DNA of 64,000 bases from Streptomyces sp. 2131.1 (GTDB lineage Bacteria; Actinomycetota; Actinomycetes; Streptomycetales; Streptomycetaceae), in the NCBI RefSeq assembly GCF_900105515.1, contig NZ_FNSY01000001.1, positions 5,320,001 to 5,384,000 of the forward strand, read 5' to 3'. Numbering within the stretch: the stretch's first letter is position 1; each line of letters opens with the position of its first letter. Positions 8,252-20,517 of the stretch are shown piece by piece. Made by a program: the position numbers and the translations under genes. The notes under the pieces are model-generated. The model saw only the letters and a program-made list of their open reading frames with translations. It had not been told where the DNA came from and did no database searches.

Positions 8252-9553
8252 GTGGACCGTTGCGTCGTCCTGGTGGACGCCGGCTATCTGCTGGGCGCAG
8301 CCGCGAGTCTGCTGGCAGGAGAGCCCGCCCGGTCCCGCATCACCGTCGACCACGCGGCCCTCATCCAGCAGCTGCGCGAGCGCGCCGAGGCCGACACCGA
8401 ACAGCCGCTGCTGCGGATCTACTGGTTCGACGGCGCCCCCGACCGCGTCCCGCAGCCCGAGCACCGCAGGCTGCGCGTCATGCCCCGGGTCACGGTCAGG
8501 CTCGGAGCGCTCACCCGAAGTGACGGACGCTGGGCGCAGAAGGGCGTCGACGCCGCGATGCACGCCGAGCTGACCGAGCTCGCCCGCAACCGCGCCTGCT
8601 CCGACGTGGTCCTGGTCACCGGCGACGGCGACCTGCTGCCCGGCCTGATGTCCGCCAAGGAGCACGGCGTCGCCGTCCACCTCTGGGCCGTCCAGGCCGC
8701 CGACGGCGACTACAACCAGTCCGAGGACCTGGTCGCCGAGGCCGACGAGCGCCGCGTCCTGGACCGGGCCTGGATCACCCAGGCCGTCCGCGCCAAGGAG
8801 ACCGGCGGCGCCTGCGCCCCTGCGCCCGTGACGCGCCCCGAGATCGCCGCGATCCTCTCCGCCCCGCTGCCCGAGTCGGCCCTCGCCGCCTCCGCCGAGC
8901 GCGCCGCCCGGGCCTCCGCCCGGGCGGAGGAGGCCCCCGACGACGAGGAGGCGGCCCCCCGGCCCGACGAGAGCGCCGCCCCGCCCGCCCACGGCCACGG
9001 CTCCAAGGGCGTCCCCACCCCGAAGGACCTCGCCGGTACCCTGCGCGGCCCGCTGGGCCAGCCCGAGCGGCCCCCGGCCCCGCAGCCCGCGGCGACCCTG
9101 CGCTGGTCGTCGGACCGGGGCTGGGTGGAGCGCGGCGGCCCGCTGGGCGAACCCCCGGAGACCGCGTCGCTGCCCACCCTCGCGCAGCTCACCAGCGCCG
9201 AACAGCGCTGGGCCGACCGCGAGGAGGACATCACCACGGTCGGCGGCGACCCCTTCGAGGTGGGCCAGGTCTTCGCCCGCCGCTGGATGGAACGGCTCCC
9301 GGAGGCCGGCCACCTGCCGAAGCTCTCCGTCCTCTACCCGCGCATCCCGCACCGCATCGACGGTGAGCTCCTGCGGTACGCGGCCCGCTTCGGCCTCCTC
9401 GCCCACAAGGACGACCAGATCGACGAGCACGACCGGTACGCGATCCGGGCGGGCTTCTGGCGCGAGATCGACGTACGGGCGGCGGCCGACCACGCCCCGG
9501 CGGCCGAGCGGGCGGCGGAGAAGGCCGGGAAATCCGGGGCCGCCGGAGACTGA
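8252..9553 (+). CDS. NYN (PIN-like) domain protein
   Basis: About 433 residues. The N-terminal 170 residues form a NYN/PIN-like nuclease domain: VVLVDAGYLLG at the start and VLVTGDGDLLPGL around residue 128 carry the conserved acidic residues. The domain family binds metal and is often associated with RNA cleavage. A Pro/Ala/Glu-rich linker (about 200-270) precedes a C-terminal helical region with an aromatic-rich stretch (LKLSVLYPRIPHRID region) of unknown role. The GTG at 8252 has GAAGAGG about 9 bases upstream; a GTG at 8243 abuts that site and is less likely. RNase activity is inferred from the family, not shown. Confidence 0.8.
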   Translation: MDRCVVLVDAGYLLGAAASLLAGEPARSRITVDHAALIQQLRERAEADTEQPLLRIYWFDGAPDRVPQPEHRRLRVMPRVTVRLGALTRSDGRWAQKGVDAAMHAELTELARNRACSDVVLVTGDGDLLPGLMSAKEHGVAVHLWAVQAADGDYNQSEDLVAEADERRVLDRAWITQAVRAKETGGACAPAPVTRPEIAAILSAPLPESALAASAERAARASARAEEAPDDEEAAPRPDESAAPPAHGHGSKGVPTPKDLAGTLRGPLGQPERPPAPQPAATLRWSSDRGWVERGGPLGEPPETASLPTLAQLTSAEQRWADREEDITTVGGDPFEVGQVFARRWMERLPEAGHLPKLSVLYPRIPHRIDGELLRYAARFGLLAHKDDQIDEHDRYAIRAGFWREIDVRAAADHAPAAERAAEKAGKSGAAGD

Positions 9554-9665
9554 GGCCACATTCGGCCGAGGACCGCTCAACCCGCCCGGCGTTCGCCGCG
9601 TTGATGTCCGATCGGTGCGGCCCCGGGCGTAATGCCGGTCCCCGGACCCCGTACCCTCGTACCTC

Positions 9666-10682
9666 GTGAGTACGGGGACAGCACAGGCGCCGACGGCGAG
9701 CGGCACCGTGTGCGCGGTGCGTGATCTGGTCAAGACCTACCCCCCGGCCCGGGGCCGCCGAGGCACGCCCGCGACCCCGGAAGTACGCGCCACCGACGGC
9801 ATCAGCCTCGACGTCCGGCGCGGCGAGATCTTCGGACTGCTCGGGCCCAACGGAGCCGGCAAGTCCACCCTCGTACGGCAGCTCACCGGTCTGATGCGGC
9901 CCGATTCCGGCAGCGTCGACATGCTCGGCCACGACCTCGTACGCCACCCCGAGCGGGCCTCCCGGCTGATCGGCTACCTCGGGCAGGAGTCCACCGCGCT
10001 CGACGAGCTGACCGTCGCCCTCGCCGCCGAGACCACCGGACGGCTGCGCGGCCTGCCGGTGCGCGAGGCGCGGGCCGAGCGCGACGCCGTCCTCGACGAA
10101 CTCGGTCTCGCCGACATCGCGGGACGGCCCCTGAAGAAACTTTCCGGCGGCCAGCGCCGGCTCGCCTGCGTCGCCGCCGCGCTCGTCGGGGAGCGCCCGG
10201 TGCTCGTCCTGGACGAGCCGACGACCGGCATGGACCCGGTGGCCCGGCGCGCCGTCTGGGCCGCAGTCGACCGCCGGCGCGCCGAGCGCGGCGCCACGGT
10301 CCTGCTCGTCACCCACAACGTCATCGAGGCCGAGACCGTCCTCGACCGGGTCGCCGTCATCGAACGCGGCAAGGTCATCGCCTGCGACACCCCCGCCGGG
10401 CTCAAGGAGCGCGTCGCCGGGGAGGTCCGGGTCGAGCTGGTGTGGCGCGAACGCGCCCCCCTGGAGCTCCCCGAGGTCGCCGCCCTGCGCGCGTCCGCGC
10501 AGGAGTCCGGGCGCCGCTGGGCGCTGCGGCTCGCGCCCGACGAGGCGCGGGCGGCGGTCGCCGCGGTGACCGGTGGCGCGGCCTTCGCCGCGCTCGACGA
10601 CTTCAGCCTGGCGACGCCGAGCCTGGAGGACGTCTACCTCGCGCTCGGCGGCGGCGCTACCAAGGGACTGGTGAAGGCATGA
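9666..10682 (+). CDS. ABC transporter ATP-binding protein
   Basis: 338 residues of the DrrA/CcmA-like exporter ATPase group. Walker A GPNGAGKST is at about 60-68, the signature LSGGQ at 159-163 and Walker B VLVLDEP at 179-185, followed by the H-loop in LLVTHN. The C-terminal 100 residues form the extension typical of drug or polysaccharide exporters. It energises export by the permease encoded immediately downstream, whose start overlaps this stop. The GTG start has no Shine-Dalgarno sequence but follows TACCCT by 8 bases, so the mRNA may be leaderless. The substrate is unknown. Confidence 0.93.
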   Translation: MSTGTAQAPTASGTVCAVRDLVKTYPPARGRRGTPATPEVRATDGISLDVRRGEIFGLLGPNGAGKSTLVRQLTGLMRPDSGSVDMLGHDLVRHPERASRLIGYLGQESTALDELTVALAAETTGRLRGLPVREARAERDAVLDELGLADIAGRPLKKLSGGQRRLACVAAALVGERPVLVLDEPTTGMDPVARRAVWAAVDRRRAERGATVLLVTHNVIEAETVLDRVAVIERGKVIACDTPAGLKERVAGEVRVELVWRERAPLELPEVAALRASAQESGRRWALRLAPDEARAAVAAVTGGAAFAALDDFSLATPSLEDVYLALGGGATKGLVKA

Positions 10683-11464
10683 GCGGAATCGGTGCGGTGG
10701 CCGGGGCGGCCGCGACGCTCGCCCCCCGGGCCCGGCTGTTCCCCTCCCTCGCGGCCGTCTACCGTGCCCAGCTCTCCCGGGCCCGGGTGGCCCGCATCCC
10801 GCTGCTGTTCGTGGCGACCTTCCAGTCCATCGGCATCATGATCCTGATGCGCGGGGTGGTGGACGGCGGCTCCGAGGCGAGGGCCGTCGTCGCCGGGTCC
10901 AGCGTCCTGGTCGTCGCCTTCGTCGCCCTGAACCTGCTCGCCCAGTACTTCGGCCAGCTCCGGGCGGGCGGCGGGCTCGACCACTACGCCACCCTGCCCG
11001 TGCCGCCCGCCGCAGTCGTGCTCGGCGCGGCCGGGGCGTACGCCTCCTTCACCGTGCCCGGGACCGTGGTCACGGCGGTGACCGGCAGCGTGCTGTTCGG
11101 GCTGCCGATGGTCCACCTGTGGGTCCTCGTGGCCGTCGTGCCCCTCTCCGGCGCGGCGCTCTCCGGCCTCGGCGCGGCGCTCGGGCTCCTCGCCCCGCGC
11201 CAGGAACTCGCCACGCTGCTGGGGCAGCTGGGCATGTCCGCCGCGCTCCTGCTGGGCGTCCTGCCGGCCGACCGGCTGCCCGGGCCGATCGGCTGGGCGC
11301 GCGATCTGCTTCCCTCCACGTACGGGGTCGAGGCGCTGTCCCGGTCCTTCGACGCCCACCCCGACTGGGCGGTCGTCGCCCTCGACCTGGCGGTCTGCGC
11401 CGTCGTCGGCGTGGTCTCGCTCGCCGTGGCGACCTGGGCGTACCGCAGGGCAGCGGTCCGGTGA
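10679..11464 (+). CDS. ABC-2 type transporter permease
   Basis: 261 residues with about six membrane spans. It is the membrane partner of the ATPase encoded just upstream, translationally coupled through an ATGA overlap. It shows the ABC-2 pattern: a short cytoplasmic N-terminus, a first pair of spans around residues 40-95, then the remaining spans and a conserved DLLPSTYGVEALS loop near the C-terminus. With the ATPase it would form a two-component exporter. No regulator or resistance gene adjoins to indicate substrate. Confidence 0.85.
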   Translation: MSGIGAVAGAAATLAPRARLFPSLAAVYRAQLSRARVARIPLLFVATFQSIGIMILMRGVVDGGSEARAVVAGSSVLVVAFVALNLLAQYFGQLRAGGGLDHYATLPVPPAAVVLGAAGAYASFTVPGTVVTAVTGSVLFGLPMVHLWVLVAVVPLSGAALSGLGAALGLLAPRQELATLLGQLGMSAALLLGVLPADRLPGPIGWARDLLPSTYGVEALSRSFDAHPDWAVVALDLAVCAVVGVVSLAVATWAYRRAAVR

Positions 11465-11498
11465 GGCGCGGCGCGCGGGCGCCTGGCACGATGGCACG

Positions 11499-12203
11499 GT
11501 GACCGCACCTCTGACGCCGCCGCACCGGCCCTCCTCCGACGACAACCACGCCTGGCAGAAGCCGGAGGGCGGTGAGCCCGCCGGAACCCCCGGCCCGTAC
11601 GGCTCCCACTGGGTCCCGTCGTCGGCCGCGGACCGGGAGGAGCTGCGCGCGGACCTGCGGCGTGCGGGCGTCGTCGCGGCCGTGGTGACCGTCGCGGGCG
11701 TCCTGATGGGGCTCCTGTGGCTGTGGCTGGCGCCCCGGGTGCCGCTCGTCTCCGACAGCACGGCGGTCTTCCTCAACGACAGCGAGGGCGAGGAGGCGAT
11801 CGGCGCCGACGGCACGTTCGCCCTCCTCGGGCTGGCGTTCGGGGCGGTCTCGGCGGGCCTGGTCTTCTGGTTCCACCGGCGCGGCGGGATCTGGCTGACG
11901 GTGGGTCTCGCGGTCGGCAGCGTGCTCGGGTCGGTGCTGGCGTGGCAGCTCGGTACGCGGCTGGGGCCCACTTCCGATGTGGTCGCGCATGCACGTGAGG
12001 TCGGCAAAGGGGTGGTGTTCGACGCGCCGCTGGAGATGCATGCGCATGGGGTGCTGCTGGCTTGGGGGCTGGCGGCGATGGTGGTGCATCTGGCGCTCAC
12101 CGCGGCTTGGGGGCCGCGGGATTTCGAGGGGGAGTGGGGGACGGGGGCGCCTTCGGCGCCGTCGTGGCCGGGTAAGGCTGCCGCGCCGTCCGACGGGGCG
12201 TAA
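11499..12203 (+). CDS. DUF2567 family membrane protein
   Basis: 234 residues. A Pro-rich soluble N-terminus (1-50) is followed by four predicted membrane segments (about 55-78, 105-127, 132-150 and 185-205). The motif WLAPRVPLVSD after the first span, then EEAIGADGTFALLGL and LGPTSDVVAHAREVGKG, are typical of DUF2567 proteins of Streptomyces and mycobacteria, which have no known function. The gene starts 34 bases after the ABC permease and could be in the same transcript. It ends ahead of a long repeat-rich gap. Confidence 0.8.
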   Translation: MTAPLTPPHRPSSDDNHAWQKPEGGEPAGTPGPYGSHWVPSSAADREELRADLRRAGVVAAVVTVAGVLMGLLWLWLAPRVPLVSDSTAVFLNDSEGEEAIGADGTFALLGLAFGAVSAGLVFWFHRRGGIWLTVGLAVGSVLGSVLAWQLGTRLGPTSDVVAHAREVGKGVVFDAPLEMHAHGVLLAWGLAAMVVHLALTAAWGPRDFEGEWGTGAPSAPSWPGKAAAPSDGA

Positions 12204-12248
12204 GGGGCCGCCGCGCGGGGCCTTTCCCCACTCCGCCCCTTCCCGGAA

Positions 12249-12265
12249 CCGGGGCTCCGCCCCGG
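12249..12265. terminator. GC-rich hairpin after the DUF2567 gene
   Basis: A 7-bp CCGGGGC/GCCCCGG stem with a TCC loop lies in the convergent intergenic gap. It has no T-run but is typical of Streptomyces terminators. Confidence 0.5.
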
Positions 12266-12273
12266 ACCCCGCG

Positions 12274-12331
12274 CCTCGAACGCCGGCGGGGCTGGAGGGG
12301 GCGGCGCATCCAGCCCGTCCGGCGTTTGAGG
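12274..12331. repeat. Dispersed Streptomyces intergenic repeat, inverted pair
   Basis: Two 23-base arms (12274-12296 and 12309-12331) are near-perfect inverted copies with a 12-base gap. The right arm carries the core AGCCCGTCCGGCG followed by TTTGAGG. The same element recurs at 40165-40270 and, diverged, at 60933-60953. It lies between convergent genes and could act as a bidirectional terminator or as a mobile palindromic unit. Confidence 0.8.
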
Positions 12332-12378
12332 ACGGAACCGGTGCGCGGGGGGCCCGAACCTCGCGGTGCCGGGCAACC

Positions 12379-12393
12379 GGGGGCTCCGCCCCC
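12379..12393. terminator. Hairpin after ybaK
   Basis: A 6-bp GGGGGC/GCCCCC stem with a TCC loop sits four bases past the end of the minus-strand ybaK gene. Confidence 0.45.
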
Positions 12394-12396
12394 CAC

Positions 12397-12897
12397 TCAG
12401 CCTCGGCCGATGTCCGCGAACACCGCGTCCGTCAGGGCTGCCAGGTCCTCGGGGGACAGCTCCACCTCCAGGCCCCGGCGGCCCGCCGAGACGCAGATCG
12501 TGGTGTGGGTGCGGGCCGACGCGTCCAGGACCGTGGGGAGGCGTTTGCGCTGGCCCAGGGGGGAGATGCCGCCGCGTACGTAGCCCGTGGTGCGTTCCGC
12601 CGCGGCCGGGTCCGCCATCGTGGCGCGTTTGCCGCCGACGGCAGCGGCCAGGGCCTTGAGGTCGAGGGAGCCGGCGACCGGGACGACCGCGACCGTCAGG
12701 CGGCCGTCCACGTCGGCGACCAGGGTCTTGAAGACGCGGTCGGGAGAGACGCCGAGGGCCTGGGCCGCCTCCTCGCCGTAGGAGGGCGACGCCGGGTCGT
12801 GCTCGTACGCGTGCACGGTGAACTCCGTGCCCGCAGCCGTCAGGGCGACCGTGGCGGGCGTGCCACCGGACTGGGACTTCTTCTGCTTCTTCGCCAT
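12397..12897 (-). CDS. ybaK: Cys-tRNA(Pro)/Cys-tRNA(Cys) deacylase YbaK
   Basis: 166 residues, full length for the YbaK/EbsC family. These enzymes hydrolyse Cys mischarged on tRNA-Pro in trans. Visible family features are VFKTLVADVDG with the conserved Lys (about residue 58), VPVAGSLDLKALA, and GYVRGGISPLGQRKRLP with the Gly-rich GGISP loop. The ATG at 12897 begins a Lys/Gln-rich N-terminus. The next gene upstream on the same strand ends five bases before it, so the two may be co-transcribed. Confidence 0.92.
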   Translation of the reverse strand: MAKKQKKSQSGGTPATVALTAAGTEFTVHAYEHDPASPSYGEEAAQALGVSPDRVFKTLVADVDGRLTVAVVPVAGSLDLKALAAAVGGKRATMADPAAAERTTGYVRGGISPLGQRKRLPTVLDASARTHTTICVSAGRRGLEVELSPEDLAALTDAVFADIGRG

Positions 12898-12901
12898 GGG
12901 A

Positions 12902-13645
12902 TCAGTTGAGGTGCGTCGGGCCGACGGTCAGGTCCACCGCCGGGAGGGAGGGCAGGTGCCGGATGACCGCGGTCTCCGCGCGCAGGATGCGCAGCTCCTC
13001 GCGGAGCCGGGTCGCGGTGTCCGGGGCCTGGAGGAGCCGCTGCTTGGCGGGGACGTCCAGAACCACCGTGGAGGCGACCAGGTACGAGACGACCGACGGG
13101 TCGTCCGGCAGCTCCGCGCCCGTGGTCAGGGAGCGCTCGCTCGCACCGGCCAGCCGCTTCTGGTAGCCACGGAAGGCGCGCAGGACGCCCTCGGCGAGCG
13201 GGCCCGCCTCGTCGCCCGGGTCCTCCTCCAGCTCCTCCAGCTCGGCCATGAGGAACGGGCCGCTCGCGTCCACCGAGAGCAGCCTGACCCGGGTGGTGCC
13301 GGTGGCCAGGACCTCGAAGCTGCCGTCCGCGCGTTCCCGGACGGTCGCCGCGTCGGCGACGCAGCCCACCCGGTGCAGCGACTGGAGGGGGTCCGCGCCG
13401 AAGCCGTCCGCCGGACCGCGTTCGACGTGCGTACGCACCGCCTCCGGCATGCCCAGACCCGTGACGGCGGTCTCCCGGCCGTCACGGATGGCGACCACGG
13501 CGAACCGGCGCGGTTCGTCCTCGTCGATGGTCAGGAGTTCGCGCATCATGGCGCGATATCGCTCCTCGAAGACGTTGAGGGGCAGCACGAGGCCCGGGAA
13601 CAGCACCGCGTTCAGCGGAAACAGAGGCAGGCGAGCGGTGGTCAC
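12902..13645 (-). CDS. Lon substrate-binding (LON/PUA-like) domain protein
   Basis: 247 residues consisting of one LON N-terminal-like domain without the ATPase or protease parts. RLPLFPLNAVLFPGLVLPLNVFEERYR (residues 5-31) is the family hallmark. Such stand-alone proteins are common in actinobacteria with no defined role; protein binding is inferred from the domain. The GTG at 13645 is chosen because it starts just before the hallmark strand. A TACGCT hexamer 8 bases upstream could be a leaderless -10. The upstream gene ends only five bases away, so read-through is equally possible. Confidence 0.85.
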   Translation of the reverse strand: MTTARLPLFPLNAVLFPGLVLPLNVFEERYRAMMRELLTIDEDEPRRFAVVAIRDGRETAVTGLGMPEAVRTHVERGPADGFGADPLQSLHRVGCVADAATVRERADGSFEVLATGTTRVRLLSVDASGPFLMAELEELEEDPGDEAGPLAEGVLRAFRGYQKRLAGASERSLTTGAELPDDPSVVSYLVASTVVLDVPAKQRLLQAPDTATRLREELRILRAETAVIRHLPSLPAVDLTVGPTHLN

Positions 13646-13650
13646 AGCGG

Positions 13651-14679
13651 TCAAGCGTAATGGCCGCGCGCCCGTCCCTGCCCGGCCCCTTGCCGCAGCG
13701 GCGTCGCGGACGCCACCTGAACGCGTGCGCCGTCCCGTGCCTCCAGGAAACGGCCCAGCGGATCTCCGGACACCGACGACCACGGGAACGAGGACGCGTG
13801 CGGGCCGATCCGGCCGAACTGTTCCAGCGCCTCGGCCCACCGGCCCCGCGCCACCAGGACGTACGCGAGCAGGTTGCGCACCTCGGCCGGCCACAGGTCG
13901 CCCGGCGCGAAGGCCGCCGACAACGAGATCGCCAGGTCCGCCGCCGCGTCGATCCGCTCCTCCTGCACCGAGGTCGGCCGGGCGTCCGGGGCACCCTCGG
14001 TCAGCATCGCGAACGCCGCGCGCAGCGGCAGCGCCTGGACCAGCGAGCTGGGCACCGAGTCCTCGGCGGCCCGTTCGGCGAAGTCGAAGCACTCGCGGTG
14101 CGAGCCGTACCAGGCGGCCGAGAGGTACTGCAGGGCGGCGACATGGCATCCGTAGTGGTGCGTGGAGCGCTGGAGGGCCTCCTCCCACAGCGCCTCGAAC
14201 GTGGTGTGCGTGGCCTGCGTGCCCCGGGCGTGGTCCAGCGCCAGGCGCCAGGGCACCGGGTCCCGGGGATCGCCCTCCGCGGCCGCCGTGATCAGCGGCC
14301 CCACGTCGCGCAGCTGCTCGGCGCGCGCCGGGGACTCCCAGGCGCGGTCGACCGCCAGCTGCGCCTTGACGAGCAGGGCGTCCGGATCGCGAGGGGCGGC
14401 GGCCAGCCAGTCCCCGAGCCAGCCGTCCCGGTTGCGGGCGAACGCGACGAGCCGTCTCAGGTAGCGGTCCCGGCTCTCCCACTCGGCCGCGTCCCGGGTG
14501 GTCGCCAGGAGCTTCGCGGCCGGTTCGTACTCCCCGGCGGCGGCGGCCACCAGCGCGGGCGACAGCCGTTCGTCGGGGGCGTCGAGCAGCACCGCGTGGT
14601 CCGCGGGCAACCCGGTGGAGAGCACCGGGGTGTGCCGGATCACGCGCGCGGTTCGGATCAGAGCGCGGAGGAAAGGCAT
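13651..14679 (-). CDS. Unrecognised helical-repeat-like protein
   Basis: 342 residues of mainly Ala/Leu/Glu-rich amphipathic helices beginning MPFLRALIRTARVIRHTP. The pattern of repeated paired helices with conserved Trp and Tyr (HYGCHVAALQYLSAAWYGSH) resembles TPR or Sel1-like solenoids, but I could not align a clean repeat. It is likely cytoplasmic. A second ATG at 14691 would add four residues; neither start has a strong ribosome-binding site. It precedes the LON-domain gene and ybaK with gaps of five bases or fewer, so the three probably form one operon. Function unknown. Confidence 0.65.
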   Translation of the reverse strand: MPFLRALIRTARVIRHTPVLSTGLPADHAVLLDAPDERLSPALVAAAAGEYEPAAKLLATTRDAAEWESRDRYLRRLVAFARNRDGWLGDWLAAAPRDPDALLVKAQLAVDRAWESPARAEQLRDVGPLITAAAEGDPRDPVPWRLALDHARGTQATHTTFEALWEEALQRSTHHYGCHVAALQYLSAAWYGSHRECFDFAERAAEDSVPSSLVQALPLRAAFAMLTEGAPDARPTSVQEERIDAAADLAISLSAAFAPGDLWPAEVRNLLAYVLVARGRWAEALEQFGRIGPHASSFPWSSVSGDPLGRFLEARDGARVQVASATPLRQGAGQGRARGHYA

Positions 14680-14858
14680 GGTGCAGACCATTGAAAAGCG
14701 CAGGTGGAGGCCGCGCCAAGGGGAGCGCTGTGAAGCTTTGGTGCCGACTGGATGGGTTGCCCGGGCATCAGTCAAGGGGGAGTAAAAGAATGCGGGGTTT
14801 CTGGCTGGTTCTCACGGGTGCTGGGCAGAAGGTCCGTGGTCTGTCACGGCGCCGCCCG

Positions 14859-14876
14859 GCCCCGCCGTGGCGGGGC
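14859..14876 (-). terminator. Hairpin downstream of the large membrane protein gene
   Basis: A 7-bp GCCCCGC/GCGGGGC stem (14859-14865 and 14870-14876) with a CGTG loop lies about 28 bases past the stop of the minus-strand gene. Confidence 0.45.
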
Positions 14877-14904
14877 GGAAGCCGCTCCCGCCCGCGCCTC
14901 CGGC

Positions 14905-16506
14905 TCAGCCGCGGCGCAGCAGCCGGGAGGCGCCCGCCGCGACCGTGGTGGCCAGTATCCATCCCACCAGGATCAGCGCGGCCGCGATCCACTGCCAGCC
15001 GCCCTCCATCCGCCAGTAGCCGTCCTGGCCGAGATCGATCACCGGGATGAGCAGATCCAGCGCGTACAGCGCCGCGTTCCACTGGGGGTGTTCCGCGCCC
15101 TTGAGCGACGCCGGGTGGTACCGCGAGAACGCCAGCGTGCCCGCCGCCCACAGCACCGCCATCCACACCGCGGCCCTTCCCGGCCGGTAGCCGTACGCCA
15201 CCGTCCAGTCCTGGAGGTAGCCCCAGAGCTTCCCGGCCGGCGGCAGCGTCTCGCGGCGTCGGCGCTGCTTGGCGAGCAGCACCTCCCGGGCGTCCGCGTC
15301 CTCGCCGCAGCTGCGGAGCACCGCCGCCAGCCGCTCGTACGGCTCCGGCACGTACTCCGGGGTCGCCGCCGCCACCCACTCCAGGCGCCTGGAGAGCGGG
15401 AAGTGCCCGTACGGGACGAGGTTCTCGTACACGAACCCGCCCATCGCGAGGCCCCCGGGACCGGGCCAGCTCGACGACACGTCGATCAGCGTCACGACCT
15501 TCGCGCCGTTGAGCACGACCCGGCCGCGCACCGGGCGCTCCGGGTTGAACCGCAGCTCCGGGGTGACCGTCCGGCGCAGCGACAGCTCCTCGTGCGTGTC
15601 CAGCACGAACACCGCCTTGTGGAGGTCCACCGCGTCCCCGAACCTGCCGTCGTCCAGCCGCACCCCGCCCCGGCAGCGGAACACCTGCGAGCGGGTGCCG
15701 TGGGCCGGGGTCGGCGAGGTGGCGATGCCGTACGGGGGAGTGGTGCCCTGGTTCCCCGTGTCCACGCTGACCCACGCCTCGCTCATGTACAGCGTCCGCT
15801 CCACGCTGAGCTGGGGGGCGTTCAGCGCGCGGCGGCCCCGGGCGGCGCGCAGCCGGCTGCCGCGCAGGCTCAGCGAGCCGCCCACCTTCGCGCCGCGCAG
15901 ACTCAGCTCGCCCAGCATGTCGGCCATCTCCGCCTGGAGATCCTGGGCGACCGCGAGGCCGTCCCCGAGCAGGGCCCGCCCCTGCCGGTCGGGCCCGACC
16001 TCGATCTGGTTGATCAGCAGGTCCGTGCCGATCTGCGCGTCCGTGAGCCGGATGCCTCGCTCCACCCGGCAGCGCGGCAGGTGCAGATCGCCCTCCGTGC
16101 GCAGCCGGGCCGCCTCGAAGCGGGGCACCGCGCACCCCACAAGACGCAGCGTCGTGAAGTGGCACTCGGGGAACGCCACCTCCTCGTCGAACCGGCAGCC
16201 GGTCAGCTCCACGTACGGATCGACGCGCCCGCCCGCCAGGTCCAGCTTTCCCGTGATCCGTACGCCCCAGAGCTTCAGCGCCGTCACCCGGCCGGGCCGG
16301 GCCGGCGGGCCGCTCAGCAGGAGCCGGGCGACGACCCGGGCGTCCACGCTGCGCTCGGGGCCCCACTCGTGCGGGGCGAACGGATCGTCGAGGGCCCTGT
16401 CGCGGGCCCGTAGGTCGTAGGTGGTGCCGTTCCGGAAGGACTGCCACATGCCCAGCTCCGCCGCGCTGAGGCCGTCCGGGAGATCATCGTCGTGCCGCTC
16501 CGTCAC
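14905..16506 (-). CDS. Large membrane protein with N-terminal beta-solenoid-like repeats
   Basis: 533 residues. Residues 80-330 contain irregular repeats rich in the pattern L-x-L-x-G-x-x ([38 protein letters not shown]), suggesting a pentapeptide-repeat-like or bactofilin-like beta-helix. The C-terminal 110 residues contain two to three membrane spans (about 428-445, 462-478 and 500-522). The GTG at 16506 follows AAAGGGG at a good distance. It is divergent from hisD. I do not know the family's function; it could be an envelope scaffold or sensor. Confidence 0.7.
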   Translation of the reverse strand: MTERHDDDLPDGLSAAELGMWQSFRNGTTYDLRARDRALDDPFAPHEWGPERSVDARVVARLLLSGPPARPGRVTALKLWGVRITGKLDLAGGRVDPYVELTGCRFDEEVAFPECHFTTLRLVGCAVPRFEAARLRTEGDLHLPRCRVERGIRLTDAQIGTDLLINQIEVGPDRQGRALLGDGLAVAQDLQAEMADMLGELSLRGAKVGGSLSLRGSRLRAARGRRALNAPQLSVERTLYMSEAWVSVDTGNQGTTPPYGIATSPTPAHGTRSQVFRCRGGVRLDDGRFGDAVDLHKAVFVLDTHEELSLRRTVTPELRFNPERPVRGRVVLNGAKVVTLIDVSSSWPGPGGLAMGGFVYENLVPYGHFPLSRRLEWVAAATPEYVPEPYERLAAVLRSCGEDADAREVLLAKQRRRRETLPPAGKLWGYLQDWTVAYGYRPGRAAVWMAVLWAAGTLAFSRYHPASLKGAEHPQWNAALYALDLLIPVIDLGQDGYWRMEGGWQWIAAALILVGWILATTVAAGASRLLRRG

Positions 16507-16609
16507 CGGTGCCCCTTTCGTTCGGAGGCGTGATCCCGTTATTCCCTCTGGGTGACCGGATGAACGCACATAGTCAGCCGTCACACGGACGGCATGTATC
16601 AGCCAGTGA

Positions 16610-19697
<3,088 letters not shown>

Positions 19698-19701
<4 letters not shown>

Positions 19702-19865
19702 CCGGCCTCAACACCATCCTGATCCTGGTCGGCCTGTTCCTGGCCGGCGGGGTCTACTCCTTCTCCAAGCAGGGCATGCCCAAGGGCGTCATCGTCCTGC
19801 TCGCCATCGCGTCGCTGATGTGCCTGGTGGCGGGCGTCCTGCGCATCCAGGGACTCTGGGACTAG
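19698..19865 (+). CDS. Tiny membrane protein inside the his operon
   Basis: 55 residues with two hydrophobic stretches ([20 protein letters not shown], residues 1-20, and [19 protein letters not shown], about 30-48) separated by a short SKQGMPK loop, so probably a two-span hairpin in the membrane. The GTG overlaps the hisB stop by four bases and hisH begins ten bases later, so it is translated as part of the operon. It belongs to no histidine enzyme family I know. Coupled placement suggests a real product; function unknown. Confidence 0.85.
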
Positions 19866-19875
19866 GAAGCGACAC

Positions 19876-20517
19876 GTGGATACGAAGAAGAAGGTCGTCG
19901 TCTTCGACTACGGCTTCGGCAACGTCCGTTCCGCCGAGCGCGCCCTCGCCCACGTCGGTGCGGACGTCGAGATCACCCGCGACTTCGACGCCGCGATGAA
20001 CGCCGACGGGCTGCTGGTGCCCGGTGTCGGCGCGTTCTCGGCGTGCATGGAGGGCCTGAAGAAGGCCCGCGGCGAGTGGGTCATCGGCCGCAGGCTGGCA
20101 GGCGGACGCCCCGTCATGGGCATCTGCGTCGGCATGCAGATCCTGTTCGAGCGCGGCATCGAGCACGGCGTGGAGACCGAGGGGCTCGACGAGTGGCCCG
20201 GCACGGTCGGCCCGCTCCAGGCCGACGTCGTCCCGCACATGGGCTGGAACACCGTCGAAGCCCCCGAGGACTCCCAGCTGTTCGCCGGACTCGACGCCGG
20301 CGCCCGGTACTACTTCGTGCACTCCTACGCGGCGCACGACTGGAGCCTCGAAGTCACCAACGCGAAGATCCGTGCCCCCCGGGTCACCTGGGCCACGCAC
20401 GGCGAACGGTTCGTGGCGGCCGTCGAGAACGGCGCGCTGTGGGCCACCCAGTTCCACCCCGAGAAGTCCGGCGATGCCGGCGCCCAGCTGCTGACCAACT
20501 GGATCGAGACGCTGTAA
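19876..20517 (+). CDS. hisH: Imidazole glycerol phosphate synthase glutaminase subunit
   Basis: 213 residues, a class I glutamine amidotransferase that supplies ammonia to HisF. The catalytic triad is visible: Cys84 in GICVGMQ, and His194 and Glu196 in [19 protein letters not shown] at the N-terminus and PHMGWN near 120 are HisH-specific. The GTG start has GGAAG about 7 bases upstream. Its TAA stop overlaps the ATG of the priA gene by one base. Confidence 0.96.
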   Translation: MDTKKKVVVFDYGFGNVRSAERALAHVGADVEITRDFDAAMNADGLLVPGVGAFSACMEGLKKARGEWVIGRRLAGGRPVMGICVGMQILFERGIEHGVETEGLDEWPGTVGPLQADVVPHMGWNTVEAPEDSQLFAGLDAGARYYFVHSYAAHDWSLEVTNAKIRAPRVTWATHGERFVAAVENGALWATQFHPEKSGDAGAQLLTNWIETL

